This document shows, piece after piece, positions 23,641 to 36,100 of a DNA stretch of 64,000 nt. The stretch is taken from the NCBI GenBank assembly GCA_012976225.1, contig JAAVVG010000003.1, forward strand, positions 124,001-188,000, in the 5' to 3' direction. The DNA comes from Golubevia sp. BC0850 (lineage: Eukaryota > Basidiomycota > Exobasidiomycetes > Golubeviales > Golubeviaceae). A program made the translations under genes and the position numbers. Within the stretch, counting starts at the first letter, position 1. Every line of letters begins with the position of its first letter. Under the pieces are notes generated by a model. It saw nothing but the letters and a program-made list of their open reading frames with translations. It made no database searches and was not told where the DNA came from.

Positions 23641-26600
23641 TCACTTCCATTCTTCGCTCTCATCTACCAAGCCTCCTTCTCGCTTGAGCTTCTGAGCTAC
23701 TCTCCATCTGAGTGGGGCGGAGGGGAAGCGAAAGCATAGTAAGAAACATGAACACTTGAGTCAGAATCGATTCAAACTCACCTGTGCTTCTCTCGTCGTG
23801 CAGCTTTGGTTTGAAGTAAGGTCTTGACATCAAAAGTCATGCGAGCCCGCGCTTCGTCCCTATTGTAACTCTCTGCGATCTGAGTGAGCTTGTCATCCAG
23901 AGGTTGAGCTGTCGAGGAGTGGAAATAGAGAAAACCAAAAAGGAGGGAAGATGAGTAAAATCCTTCGAAGCACGGAAGAATCTAATGGACTCACTCCAAG
24001 TGCCAATGTCCCCTTTGAAAGACGGCCTAAATTCGTTCCCGTTTCGACCCTTTCCCTTCTTGCTCTCCTTCATGAAGTTTTCTTCAAATTGAGCTTCAGC
24101 CTTGAAATTCCGCTTCATCTCCGAAAGTTCAGCCTGCTTGACACCTCTTTTAATTCTGGCGGCTCTTCTATTGAATACTGTCATTGAAATCTCGATGGGT
24201 TGAGTAGGCTTGAATCTAGGTAGCGGAACATTGAAATGAGTAGCTGGAAGTAAAGCTCCCGAAGCGTGAGGTATTCTGACAGGCGTCCCAGATTCGACGA
24301 ATCTCTCGATTGAATTCTCCCACATTCTCTTGTGACGCTTAGCTTGAATCTTGGAGACTAGAAAAAAGATTCCGGCTCTGCTTTCTTGGTCTCCAGAAGT
24401 TGCTTGTTCTAGAAGTTGAAGTAGCTCGTTGCCCTTTGAGATTCTTGTTAGCAGGAGGGACTTTTGAGTCATGTTCTTAGAAACCTGGAATTTCCATTTG
24501 ATCCAATCTTTGAGGAGTGAGACTTCTTGGACTGACTTTGAGCTTTCCGGTCCCTTTGAAAGAACTTTCTTCAGTGAATCGCAGGACCTCATCATGTTTC
24601 GGTACAATCCCCATCGAACTTGAATGTTGTGATTTGGAGTTTTGACAAGGGGAGTTCTATGAACAGTCCCTTTCACGAAATCCAGCGTAGATGGTCGGAG
24701 AGACAGAAGTTCGGTGAGTTCTGGAGATAAAATAGCAGACGATGAATTAGAATTTGAGCTTGAGGGAGATGAGTTAGAATGGCCTGTCTGAGTAGATGTC
24801 GATGAGAACCGAGATGCACCTCTTGCCTCGGAGGTCAGAGTAGAGTAGCCCCTCGACTGTGCAGGAACCCGTCTGCTTGATTTAGAAGGGAAAGAACTTT
24901 TTCGAGTTGAACTCTTGGCGAAGATCTCACCCTCAATTCCTGGACCAAATCGATCTCCGTCCAGTTCCCTAGCTCTACGTTCCAGAGCTCTAATCTCATG
25001 GATGTCGCTTGCTGCTTGAGCTTGAAGGAAGTAGAGACCTTTCTCTCCAATTGAGCGATGCTGTTGACCAGAAGCAGCGTAAGGAGGGAAGTGTGGAGAA
25101 GTTGAATCTGATGCTTCAATTGACGAGGGAACTGAAATTGGTCTTGGTAGAAGGCTTCCGCTTTCCATTGATCTTCCATCCTTGTGAAGGGATCCGTTGT
25201 TAGTTTTCTTCAGCGTTTGTTCTATGTCTAAAGCCTTTCCTGAGGGGATCGGATCTGGATGACTTGGAGTTACGCAAGGATCGTCGACTTCTTTCCGCAG
25301 AACCTTATCCGTATCAACCAGAGCGAAGAATGCGCAACCTTGAGGTAGGTTTTCGATTTGAAGCTTATGAGAGAACATGGCTCTCGTCCACAGGTTTGAG
25401 ATTTGAAGGGCTAAAGCGACTCTGTCAGTGTCTTCTTCCTTGCAGAGATATCTGACTTCATCGTGGACTGATAACATGAACCTAGCTTCAATTCCATAAG
25501 CTTTGCATAGATGTTCCATTGAACAGATAAGAAGATGAAGATAGTCGACTCCAGAAGATTGGACAACCCAGTTGATTCTAGAAGGCATGTAGTCTTCAGA
25601 TCTTCGACCGTCGTCCCAAGTCTTCTTTGGAAGGTATTTCTTACTCAAAGCAGCGGTGACACCGCAGTCTAGAGCTGGAGTTTTGGGTTCTCTTGAAAGT
25701 GCGATTTCTTCCAACTTGTTGAACACGTAACTTTCAGTTCCACCAAACCAGAATCTTCTGTTACCAAAGACTTCGGATTGAGGAGAGTTGTTCCCTTTGG
25801 TCTTGGAGTAGAGATCCTTTGCTCTCTTCTTGGCTTCGTCTTCTAGCATGTTCGGGTCTGCTTTCATCAGGAGTTGTTTGGCGTGAGTAATTCCAGCACC
25901 GTAGATTCGAGAATAGTTGAAGACTTTGGCCTGATTCCTTGAGGTCCCTAAGATTGAGGCGGTCTTGGAATGTAGATCTGTCCCTAGAGACTTCGTACCT
26001 TCCAGCGTCATCCAACCAACTGCAGTTGCTCCATGGAAACCAAATTGAGCGTCTCCCATCACTGAGCAGATCCAAAGCTCTTCCGAATCAACATCAGCTC
26101 CTACGATGTTCCAGCCAGCAGGAGCTTTAACCATGGCCTTCAGCTCGCTTCCAACTCTGTTCTTCTTCGCGTTTGAAGCAGTTAACCAAGTCTTCTCAAT
26201 AGCTCTACGAGTGACCGTACCCATACTGACTACTTGAGGCAGAATTAATCCATTCTTGATTTCTCTTCCCGCTTCATCTTCTTTTTGCCTTCCTACTGGA
26301 AATCCACTTTCACCTTCTGTTTCGAATCCCATTTCGGTTCCAGCCTCTCCATTCCAGACTACCATCTGTTGAGCCACTCTATCTCTGACACCGATCCAGT
26401 AACTGCATTGAGCATTCATTTCCAGAGCGTTCTTGGCAGCTTCTTTACCTTTGTCGTCGTGTTGAGATTGTAAGACCTCATTCTCGAAGAGTGACAAGAA
26501 ACTCTTCGAAAATGGCGAGCCGACGTTCGATTTGTCTCCTGAAGGATGAGGCACTTTGTAGAAAGAAGGAGCAGGCAAAGAATCCAAGCTGTCGAAGTGA

Positions 26601-29600
26601 AGCTCTACATCGGCTGAGCTCTTGAAAATTAAGGGTTTTGAGTCTTTGGGAGTTGAAGGTTTGTCCGAAGCAGATTGAAGTTCACGATAAACCCATCCGT
26701 GCTCTCTAGAATGAAAGAGAGGATTTCCTCTCCAACTGATCTTCAGCAGAATAGGCGAAATCCTAGTTCTGATCGTCAAATCCAGATTACCAGTCTTAGC
26801 ATCGAACAAATCCCAGTACCATTTCGGCCACCACTCTGGCTCCTGACTCTTCGCTCCACTTGAAGCAATAGCAGAATTTGAAGAGGTAGATCGTTCATCT
26901 TTAACCTCTGTCACTTTCCAATCTAACCCATCTCCCATCTCAGCATAATTTCTTTCTTCCCAACGTTGCACGACTTCTTCAGCACATTCAGTGAGTAGTC
27001 CTCTGATTTTCTCCTCTTCATCTCCAATGATGATTGCATCCAAAACTTCTTGAGTTTTTCGAGGAGAGCTTGAACTGCTCTTTAAGATGTCTGGATTCTT
27101 CTTCGTCTCTGATTTTAAGAATGCCTTTCTCAAGGGAGAGCCTCCGATGTCGATCCCATCAGAGAGATTCATTCCGGAGATCCAATTTCCTTCTCCATCC
27201 CTACCGATCAATCTTCCATCGTATTCTAATTTCAAGACCATAGCTAAGGCTGAACTTCTAGGACTTAACCCATTCTTTCCCTTTAGTGCTTCTCGATACC
27301 ATTTCGGAACTCGTCTGAATCCGGGAAGAAGCGGTAACAGACTTTGAAGGGTGCTTGAGGTTGATTCTTGAGCCGCGTCGGAAGAAGAGTCCATAGAGTT
27401 GGAGATTGAAATCTTCACTCTCTTGGGTCTTTTGGGTGACCAGTCTAGCTGTTTCGTCCAAGGATCGTTCTCCCACCAAGGGGTTTGGAACTCCTTCTGT
27501 CTCATCTCCTTTTGACTTAACTCCTCCTTTCCCATCTCGACAGATTTCTTCTTCTTGTTTGTCGGTTTGAGACTTTCGTCGGCGTGCTCAATCGTTGATT
27601 TGGATTTGGAAGTTGATTGTTTCTCTTTCCCCTCCATTTCTTCTCTCAGGCTCTTCAATTTCTTTTCCTTCTGCTCCTGAGCCCACTCTAAGTATTCGCA
27701 GCTCATCCCTTTCATCCCCATCTCCCTCAAGCCCTCAGCTAATTCGACCAAGCTATTCCTAACTCCAATTCTACCTTTCTGATACTGTTCCTCGCTCCTC
27801 CTTCTATATTCCGTCCATTCCCCATCTATGGGCAGAATTGCAGATCCCAATCCCAAGACTCCAGCTAGAGTAACCGGATTCGGACAAGAGCTGATAAAAG
27901 CAGGAAAGACCTTCTGGAAGACTTGCAAAGTGATTAAAGAATCTCTTGCACAGTAAGATAAGAGAGAAGATAAATTGTCCATAATCAAAGATCGATCCGT
28001 TGCTTCTACGAATAGATTTCTCTCTTCTTTCGACATTGTAACCCCGCAATGCAAAGAAGCGACGGCAGCTAAGGAGTTTGAGGATGTGACATCTTGCCAT
28101 AGAATTGAAGCCGATTCAGCATCTAAAGCACCTTCTGAATTGGTCAAGCTTTTGTTGGATGATTTGCCGCCCATGATGTCATCTTCTTCTGACGAATCCC
28201 CGATCCCTAGAGCTTTGAGATCTAAATCTAATTCTTTGAGTAAATCATCGTCCCCTTCCTCTACCACCTCTCCTTCATGTCTCAAGCCTAAAGCAGCTCT
28301 CAAAGCCCTTTTAGTTTCTTCTCTAACTTCTTCTTGTTTCAGAATCTTCTGTGCCTTCTTGAGAGCTCTATCTTTTGAATGATTCACCCATGCTGGTCTT
28401 TGAGGAGATGAGATTCCTCTAGTCGCCACGTGAAGAGACATCGTATCTAGAAATCTAATGCTTGATCTCGTTAAGGAATATTCATCTAAGATTCTGGCTC
28501 GATCGAAAGAGACGTTGTGACCTACAAGAAGTCTAGCTGGTTTCTCTTGAGAGTTCAAGTTTGAACTAAACGGTATAAGATGATCCATCCTCTCCTTTCC
28601 TTCACCTTCATTCAATAACCAAGGAGATAACCAACTATACCAAGCATCTCTACAAATCGCAGTTGCCATGACTGGATAAGGACTTGATTTAGGCATAGTC
28701 TCAACATCGAAAGTTAAAGCTCCATCTTCTTCTAGAGGGAATGGAACAGAATAACCTTCACCTAAAACTGCGCTTAGAGGGCTGTTATCTTCATTCGAAG
28801 TCGGATCTCTTAAGATTGGATATCGAGTCCAGCCAGGTTGAATCCTCCATCTTGAAGGTTTAGGATGAACTTCAGATCTTAGATTCAAAGGCAGTGATAA
28901 CCATTCTTCTTGAGCTAATTCATCTCCTTCGAACACAGTTTGAGCTTCTCCTTCGATTGAATCTGGATAATCGATCCCTTTTACTTCTGCTAATTCATGA
29001 GCCATTCCAAGATAAGGCTGAGAAACTTCTCTGCCTAGATTCCAGAAATGTTCGGATAAATTTGATCCTTTGAGTGGTGGTAGTTGAAAGGAGATCGGAT
29101 CGAGAATTGAAGCTTGAGAAGGTGAGAGGGAATGAGTTGAGAGGTGTGAGAGAGATAGGGAGAGGGATAAAGGGTCTGGGTCTGGGTCTGGAGAAGTTGA
29201 AGATTGAGGAGGAAAGAGTTGGGAATGTAAAGCTGGAGAGAGAAGCTGAACTCCTACTGGATTTCGAGGCGAGAGATCTGTGAAATTTGAGGAAGAAAGG
29301 TGCTAGAGTAAGAAGATGCTCAAAGGATGTCGGGCCATGAGATTGGAGCCTTTTCTCTACTTCTTGACTCAAGGGATAGTTTCGATTCCAGGTCGCAGCT
29401 GTACTCATTCCATGCTCTCATCACTTTGTCGACTCACCTTTGAATTGCTGCTGCTGAGTCTTCCTACTTTCTGCCTGACTCTTTCCCTCTGACATCCTCC
29501 CATTTCCTTTCGATTTCGAGCCAATCCTTGGTTTCTTTTTGATGTCGAGGGCAGGATCATCTAATGGAACAGCTGCCCGGCCCCTTTGTTGCTGCTGCCA

Positions 29601-29756
29601 AAGAGGACAAGAAGAGGCGTGATTGAAGAGAGGATTGGAAGAAGTGGAAGGATTGCGAATGCTACAAGATGACCAAGGAAGAGTAGGCCTTGGATGAATT
29701 GATCTTGCTGAATTGTAAATGGATTGAACAGCTGACGCTGATATATTTCTCTTCAT
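23641..29756 (-). CDS. MIP1: Mitochondrial DNA polymerase gamma fused in frame to a LYR-like C-terminal extension (about 1,931 aa)
   Basis: Four exons: 29756-29438, 29277-23995, 23908-23782 and 23707-23641. The start MKRNISASAVQSIYNSARS is a good mitochondrial presequence. The family's conserved entry follows (NPVGVQLLSPALHSQLFP, then HFWNLGREV). Exonuclease motifs are FDVETMP (near residue 295), VGHNVSFDRARI and YCARDSLITLQVF. Polymerase motif A is GADVDSEELWI, B is RNQAKVFNYSRIYGAG and C is SVHDEVRYL. The polymerase core ends near residue 1460 (PSGKALDIEQTL). The frame stays open for about 470 more residues: a linker with a second presequence-like patch (QSRGYSTLTSEARGASRFSS), then VRWGLYRNMMRSC, which looks like a LYR motif, and a basic helical end through two further exons. 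Yeast Mip1 is about 1,254 aa, so this extension is unusually long and appears to be a second domain. Confidence 0.9.
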
Positions 29757-29922
29757 CTCTCTAAGAGATCCTCGAGGATGGGATGGGCGAAGGCAAGAAG
29801 ATGCGATTCGGACTCTGCTGCTGGAGAACAACACATCGAGGTTTGCTTTCGACGCATCACCATCTTCAGGTTAACTCTTTTCTTTAAGTATTGGCAACTT
29901 GACACCTGCAAGGTCCATCAAG
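29757..29922. promoter_or_regulatory. 166-bp divergent promoter shared by polymerase gamma and the calcium uniporter
   Basis: The ATG of the polymerase (29756, minus) and the ATG of the uniporter (29923, plus) face away from each other with 166 bases between. Both products are mitochondrial. No TATA box is clear. Shared control is inferred from spacing alone. Confidence 0.55.
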
Positions 29923-32446
29923 ATGACCTGGGTTCGAGTATTGAGGTTGGGACTTCCTCTCCAATCCTCATCATCCTCAATCCTTCCAGCCATCAGAGCG
30001 TCTTGTCAGCAACACCCCTGTACCAGCTTCCATCAAAGCTCAAGGCTTTTCAGCTCAACGAGTTCATCCGGTAAAGAGAAGGAACCTCCTTCAGATGGTA
30101 TCAAGAGCACCTATCCATCTTCAGAGGAACCGGAGAAAGGAAGTTCTCACACTGACAAGCAGGCAGAGAACCCAAGAGGAGATAGGGGTGAGTAGTACAA
30201 CAGCTCCATGTTGTAGTTGAAGACACTTGAAAGCTCGTCTCTACTTGTTTGTTGGGCTTGGAAGTCGGTTGCTGTCGGGGAAACAATTTCTTCAGGAGGG
30301 GGTGGAGGCCCAAGTGATAGGAGCCGCACTGCTTTCCATCAGCGCTCGCTCTATCCTCGATAGTGGATCTTGAGTCAAGTGTTCCTGATTGAAGGAGGAG
30401 GGGAACATATGTACGAGAAGCAGGAAGCAAGAGAGCTTGTTCCACCGAGGGTCCGCTCTTATCTCTGATCAGCTTGTCTCCACGCTCGTAGATCCATTCG
30501 AGAGTATCTCATTTAGATGGTAGTTTTGTTCTTCTGAAAGTGCAAGACAATCGAGACGTCGAGCTGTAATGCTGATCCGTCGCTTCTTCTCATTCCCACT
30601 CAGGTCATCTTTCCTTCACCAAGGCTTCTCTCTTCAAGTGAGTTCCATTCCGCTTTACCTTCAGGACTTTCTAAAGTTTCTCATTGATCTCTTCTCCTCT
30701 GTCCCTCTAACCTTCTCCTCGACCAGGCTAACTCTTCCACTCCATTCAGACGCCTCCGACTCAACCAAAGATTCTCCACTTCAAATTCAATCGACACCGA
30801 CTTCAGAAAGAGCTCACTCAGTAGTCTTCCTCTTACATGGAGGGCAGCCGCTTTCGTACATAGCTTCATTAATCAGAGCAGAAGCTCCATCTCCTCAACC
30901 CGGAGCATCTCAATCTCTATCCCAAGATTCGCTTCCTTCTCCTTCTTCAAACGATTCCGCAATTTCTTCTTCAAACGGAGAAGTCCAAAATTCACCCGAA
31001 TCAGTCTTCGTTGATTCTTCGGATTCTTCATCTCAATCTTCCCCTTCTCCTGAATCTCCTCCTTCTCCTGGACCGATTTCAAAGAAGAAGATTAACGATG
31101 GAGCTAAACAAAGTTGGGAAACTCAAGCATATGCAGATGAATCTAAGGATAGAGAAGATGAAGAAATGGATTACAGAAGGAGTTCAAGTCCTGCTTTGGG
31201 AACTCCTCCGATTACATTTCATACTAAAAGTGGAGATGGCAAACGTTGGTCCCCCAGCACGGGCATTGGTGATTTCTTGAGAGATGCTGCCAGGTGAGTA
31301 ATGAGTAAGAGAGTAGCAAGGTGGTTTGGATGAAATGAGAGGGATTGGAGTCAGAGGCAGAGACTAAAGCTAATTCAACAGCTTCTGACCTTCACTTCCT
31401 CTCTTTCTCACAGAGCTGGATCATTCGTTATCTCAGTTGGAAACCGAGCTATCTTAATCTCAGTCCCTTCATTTGAGGATCGAACCAGATTTCTACGCTC
31501 TTCACTATATGCCAAGACAGATCAAATCGAAGTTCTCTCGAAGCTCAAAGGCGATTGCGACAGCATAGCTCACAAGTGAGTAGGATTGATTGGAGTATCT
31601 GGCGAACCTGATCAGTTCTGACCTTCTCTTCTTCTCTTCGTCAGGTCATCGAGGCGTCTAGCTTTTGGAGGTCTAGGAATTCTCGCCACTTGGTGGATTA
31701 CTTGCGGTTATTTGACTTTCTTCACAGAGCTTGGGTGGGATACTCTCGAGCCAGGTGAGTGGCTTAATCAGAAAACGCACTTTCTATGAGTTCCCTTGCT
31801 TCGAGCTGATCTCTCGCCCCCTCTTCTCTCATCCATGCCTTTACGCTCCAAGTTTCCTATCTGGTCGGATTAGCTACTTTGGGAGCTGGTTACTCGTGGT
31901 TCTTGGCTCATAACAGGGATATCAGTTATAGAGCTGTGATGAGTGAAAGTACTTCGAGAAGACAACAGATTTTGTATTCCGAGAGAGGTTTCAATCCGGA
32001 AGTCTATCAAGAGCTGATTGAAGATGTCAAGGAATTGAGAAAGACTATCAAGAGGATTGCTCAAGAGTATGGAGATCAGAAATGGGATCAGGTGAGCAAA
32101 CTTTCACAGCGATGCCAGCGACTCTAGAACACCTCCATCGTCTCTCAAACACTAACTGTCTGACTTCTTCTGCATTCGTTATTGTCTCGCTTCTTTGCAA
32201 TCTTCTCCCAAATTCCAGGGTGATACCAATTCTGGTCAGCAAAACAAACGAGCTCTCTCGATCATTAGAAGTCGTGAAGCAAGAGAAAATGGACCTTCAG
32301 CAGAAGACTCAGACAAGAGTTCCAAGGACAAAGAGGGGGGAAAGGATAAGGGCGGAGATGAAGAGGGAGAGAAATCAAAAGAAATGGAACTCGATGATGA
32401 TGGAGACGGGATTCCAGATGGGAAACAAAAGAAGGAGAGAAGTTGA
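29923..32446 (+). CDS. MCU: Mitochondrial calcium uniporter pore subunit
   Basis: Seven exons (29923-30187, 30604-30637, 30727-31293, 31414-31575, 31645-31754, 31853-32091, 32219-32446) give 534 aa with every phase agreeing; exon 2 has only 34 bases. The N-terminus is Arg/Ser-rich (RVLRLGLPLQSSSSS), as for a mitochondrial presequence. A Ser/Pro-rich region precedes the matrix domain. TM1 is LAFGGLGILATWWITCGYL. The pore motif is WDTLEP at about residues 374-379, the family's WDxxEP selectivity signature, and TM2 follows (VSYLVGLATLGAGYSWFLA). The C-terminal coiled coil is EVYQELIEDVKELRKTIKRI. MCU carries calcium across the inner membrane. It is absent from baker's yeast but kept in many other fungi. 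The tail is highly acidic and basic. Confidence 0.93.
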
Positions 32447-33026
32447 GGTGAAACTTTGGATATCAGAAAAGAGGAGCCAGGCGTTTGACTAATTGAATAG
32501 TCTCTTCTTCTGTTGGAGAAGATTTCAAATTGATGAGATCCGATTGATGACTGGATCTGAGGAGAGCTTCTTCTCCCACGATTTTCGAGACTGGTCTTGA
32601 AATTGCGAGTTCTCTGGTTGCGAACGAAGAGAAGAGAATGGGAAGAAGGTCTGAAGAAAGGGTTTTCTAGTGGAACAACCACCGTAACTTGATGGAAGAA
32701 ATGAATCTAGAAGAGAGAGAAGAAGGGGACAGTGATGTTGGAAGAAGGACGAAAAGACCTCACAGAAAGAGTAATGAGCCCCATTTCCTCCATTGAAAAA
32801 AGAAAAGAAGTCAAACCGATCAAGCTCTCAAGAGACTATATTTGACATTTCGTTCCTTCAGTTCTGTACTCGTTCTGCCTACACTCGATGACAACCCCTT
32901 CACTTTGTTCTCTTCTTCCCTCCTCCATCGCCGTCGCCATGCGCTACCCTTTCCACCGCCCCATCTTAGCGTTCCTCCGAAACTTTCCCGTTCAAAAAAG
33001 GTTGACCAGCGCGAGATGCCAACGAT
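32447..33026. other. Intergenic region between convergent MCU and ARP3
   Basis: Holds the 3' ends of both genes. No ORF with a credible start or splice pattern, and no repeat. Confidence 0.5.
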
Positions 33027-34687
33027 TTAAACACCTCCGAAGACGGAGAATTTACGAACCTGACGAGATAAAGGAGGGGAAACGAGGGAGGAAAGGATGT
33101 AATGAAAGAGGAGGAGGAGAGAAAGGAAGTGGAAGTAAGAGGAGGTGTTTCAGAGGAAAAGGGGAGGGGGAACATAACTTAACAGAGGAACTTACGATGC
33201 TAGGACCATGCTCCTCGTAGTCGGCCTTGGTGTAACAGAAGTTGTAGAAGTCTGGAAGCGATCCAAGCTGATGAAAAAAAGGAGAAACGAAGAAATGAAT
33301 CAGCGAAATCAATCGAAAAGCGTTAATGATTGAGGACGCCGGAGTAAACTCACCAAAGAACCTCCATACCAAACAGCGTAACGTTGCATTTTGTGAGAGA
33401 TGACATCTACGAAGAGCAGAAAAGGAAGGAAAAGTCGGAAGACCACATAAAAGAGAAAGAGAGAGAGGAGTTGTCAGATCATCCAGCTTTACGATCTTGC
33501 ACTAACTGGCATCGACGTAGAGCGAGCTGGCGGGTTCGAGACTACTCAGACTACCTGGAAAAATGTAAATCCATAAAGAAAGATACTCACTGACTTCCAT
33601 TCCAGAACTTCTCATCAAACCTCCACTAGCAGTTTCCGAAGCAGCCAAACGAGTGTCAACGATGGATCTCAAATCCTTACGTAAACGTTGACCGAAATGC
33701 TGGAACATAGTTGAACCACCTGATAAAACGATGTTCTGTTGAGATGGGTGAGGGCAAAAGGTTGAAGTCAGAGATGGACTTCGAGATCCGGTAGTAGGGT
33801 CCCAGCCAATCCCGGAAATTATCCTCAAATAATCCAAGGTTTCGAATTTTTGAGACAAGAATGGAAGAAGAAAAAACTGACCTTATAAAGACCTCTTCTA
33901 ACATCAATAGGACTCTGTTGAATGACAGTATCCACAACCTCAGGTAAAGGAGTTAAGAAATCAGAAGAAGCGATTTCTGGATTGAAGAAAATTTCTGGAG
34001 CTAAGAAACGTTCGTATCCGACGTCTACGTGGTATTTCTGTGAAAATAGAGAGGAGAGGGAAAATTGGAAATCAGTATCGGTTTGAGCTACTTGAGAAGC
34101 TCAGCCTAGAGCTGCTACGAGAATCCTCCAAATCTCGAAGCTGATGAATGATGAATGAAAAGCAGATTGAGGATTTTAAGAAAACTCACACGTCCAGTCA
34201 CAGTATGTTCACCTTCAAATCTTTCGAAATACTTGTATGGATCAGTATCGTATCGTCTGAATTCTTTGACCATATCTTGACAGACGTAACTAAAGGAAAA
34301 AGATAGAGGAAAACAGAAGGGAGAATCGTTAGCAACCAAGAGAGTAGTTGGAACCTTTTTTCCATGCTCCCAAAAGACTTCAACCATTATTTCATCTAGT
34401 TGGTCTCAAGAATCTCAGTGATCCTGATTCGTTAAACCTTCTCCAAAAAATTGAGGGAGACTCACCTATAATCCTCCTTGATTCTCTCCGCAACTCTCCT
34501 ACTATCCTCAGGAGGGATATTAGCAGCTTCACCTCTTTCTCTCAAAAGTTGTTGAACGAAATAAGTGATGTCTCTTCCAGCTAATGGAATATGTTTGATA
34601 GCTGATCCAATGACATATCCTTCGGCCTGGGGTTTTTTTTTTGATTGATTTAGTTTTTCGTTGTTTGAAAAGGATCAAAATATAGAT

Positions 34688-34736
<49 letters not shown>

Positions 34737-35895
34737 CAGAAATCAAGGGGTCATGTTCTTTGGAAGATTGCCTGCTAGGATCACACTTCTCAGAGCAAGA
34801 AGTGGAAGAAAGGAGATAACTCGCCAAACACTCACAACAGGGATCACATGAGTCACTCCATCACCACTATCAATGACAGTTCCAGTCAAGGTTCTATCGG
34901 TGACTTTGTTGGAACTCCAACTGGCAGCCAAAGCCAAGACTGCTTGCACGGCAATGTAAAGTCCACGGATGTTGAAAGATTCAAACATGATCTCTGCAGT
35001 GTTTTCTCGGTTCTCTGGTGGGTTCAGAGGAGGTTCGGTCTAAGAGAGATGGAGGGGAAGGATTAGGGAAGATGTGAGGGGAAGGTTGGATCAGGCACTT
35101 CTTTTGGTTTGAAGGATGGTTCGTTTGAAAAGGAATAGAAGTAGTTCTACTGGACTTTATTACTAAGACAGTCGGAAGAAACTCGAGAGAGATTCATGGC
35201 TTCCTCCATTTGAATCTCCACCTGCGATCACCATGATCTTCAAAGGCCTCTCCTTCTCTCTCTTTTACTCACCAACATAAAGTAATGGTCCTCAGGTTCA
35301 GCTCTCAAATACTTAAAGATGCATTGTTCCCAAAACCTTTCCATATGGTCCCAATTCTCAATCAAACCATGTTTAATAGGTTGATCCACCTGATAAGTTT
35401 TGGAATTGGCATAAGCCTCATCTCCGATGAAGAAATCCAAATCTTCAATTCCTCTCTTGGAAGCTAGGTTTGAAGAAGATGAAGCTGAAGGTTTGGATGG
35501 GATTGAGGAATTGGAAGCTGGTGCACGAGATGGTGCTGCTCCGGATGATGAAGAAGTGGTTCGAGTTGCAATGGCTGTGGGGAAGACGAAGGATGGATCT
35601 GAGTTACCGGCGAATCTGAAGGAGGGGGAGGGAAAGGGAAGAGAGAGGGAGAGGGAAGAAAGGAGAGATAAGGAAGGTTAGGAGATGTTGGAGATGGCAA
35701 CGATAGAGAGCAGCAAGCAGTTCTCACCCCATCTTTGTGTACCCTGTACCATTGTCACTGGAATCAGAATGAGAAGTAGAGTTGGATAAAACGAGATGTT
35801 GTAAGTATAGGTTAGAACAGATAGTTGCCTACGCTTTAGTTGCAGCTTGTACTGTTGCTTACTACTGACAGGACGATTACGTTTGAACGAGACAT
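33027..35895 (-). CDS. ARP3: Actin-related protein 3 (Arp2/3 complex)
   Basis: Eleven exons on the minus strand: 35895-35870, 35757-35728, 35615-35273, 35039-34836, 34626-34466, 34289-34190, 34037-33882, 33735-33591, 33406-33354, 33267-33196 and 33059-33027. The product is 440 aa, close to the usual 418-430. It begins [19 protein letters not shown] and carries [84 protein letters not shown] and HTKADYEE-like text ([13 protein letters not shown]), ending [10 protein letters not shown]. The phosphate loops ([13 protein letters not shown]) are intact. An inserted Ser/Ala-rich loop follows FPTAIATRT, as in fission yeast. Introns 1 and 7 use GTCAGT donors. Arp3 nucleates branched actin at endocytic patches. 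It lies head to head with GPN1. Confidence 0.95.
34686..34732. repeat. (GA)n microsatellite inside an ARP3 intron
   Basis: About 46 bases of alternating G and A lie within ARP3 intron 4 (34835-34627). On the transcript this is a (CU)n tract about 60 bases before the acceptor, where it could serve as an extended polypyrimidine tract. Confidence 0.9.
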
Positions 35896-36100
35896 CTTAA
35901 ACCCAGGCTACTGCGAAAAACCTAGAACTAGAAGGACTGAAGTTGAGTTGAGGATACAGTTGACTAGATTTAGAAGATTTGACCTTGAATCGAATTAGAG
36001 TCTTTTGGTATTGGAAGGACGAATCAAGCTCAAGCGCTCAAGCTCAACATTCCCACCACCCAATACGACCAACCGTCACATCACCGATTTTCTCCTGCAT

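Noticed and set aside
28995-29408. A minus-strand frame of 137 codons just before the polymerase core
   Set aside because: It is a read-through of intron 1. The conserved NPVGVQLL ... HFWNLG segment is in another frame that splices in phase.
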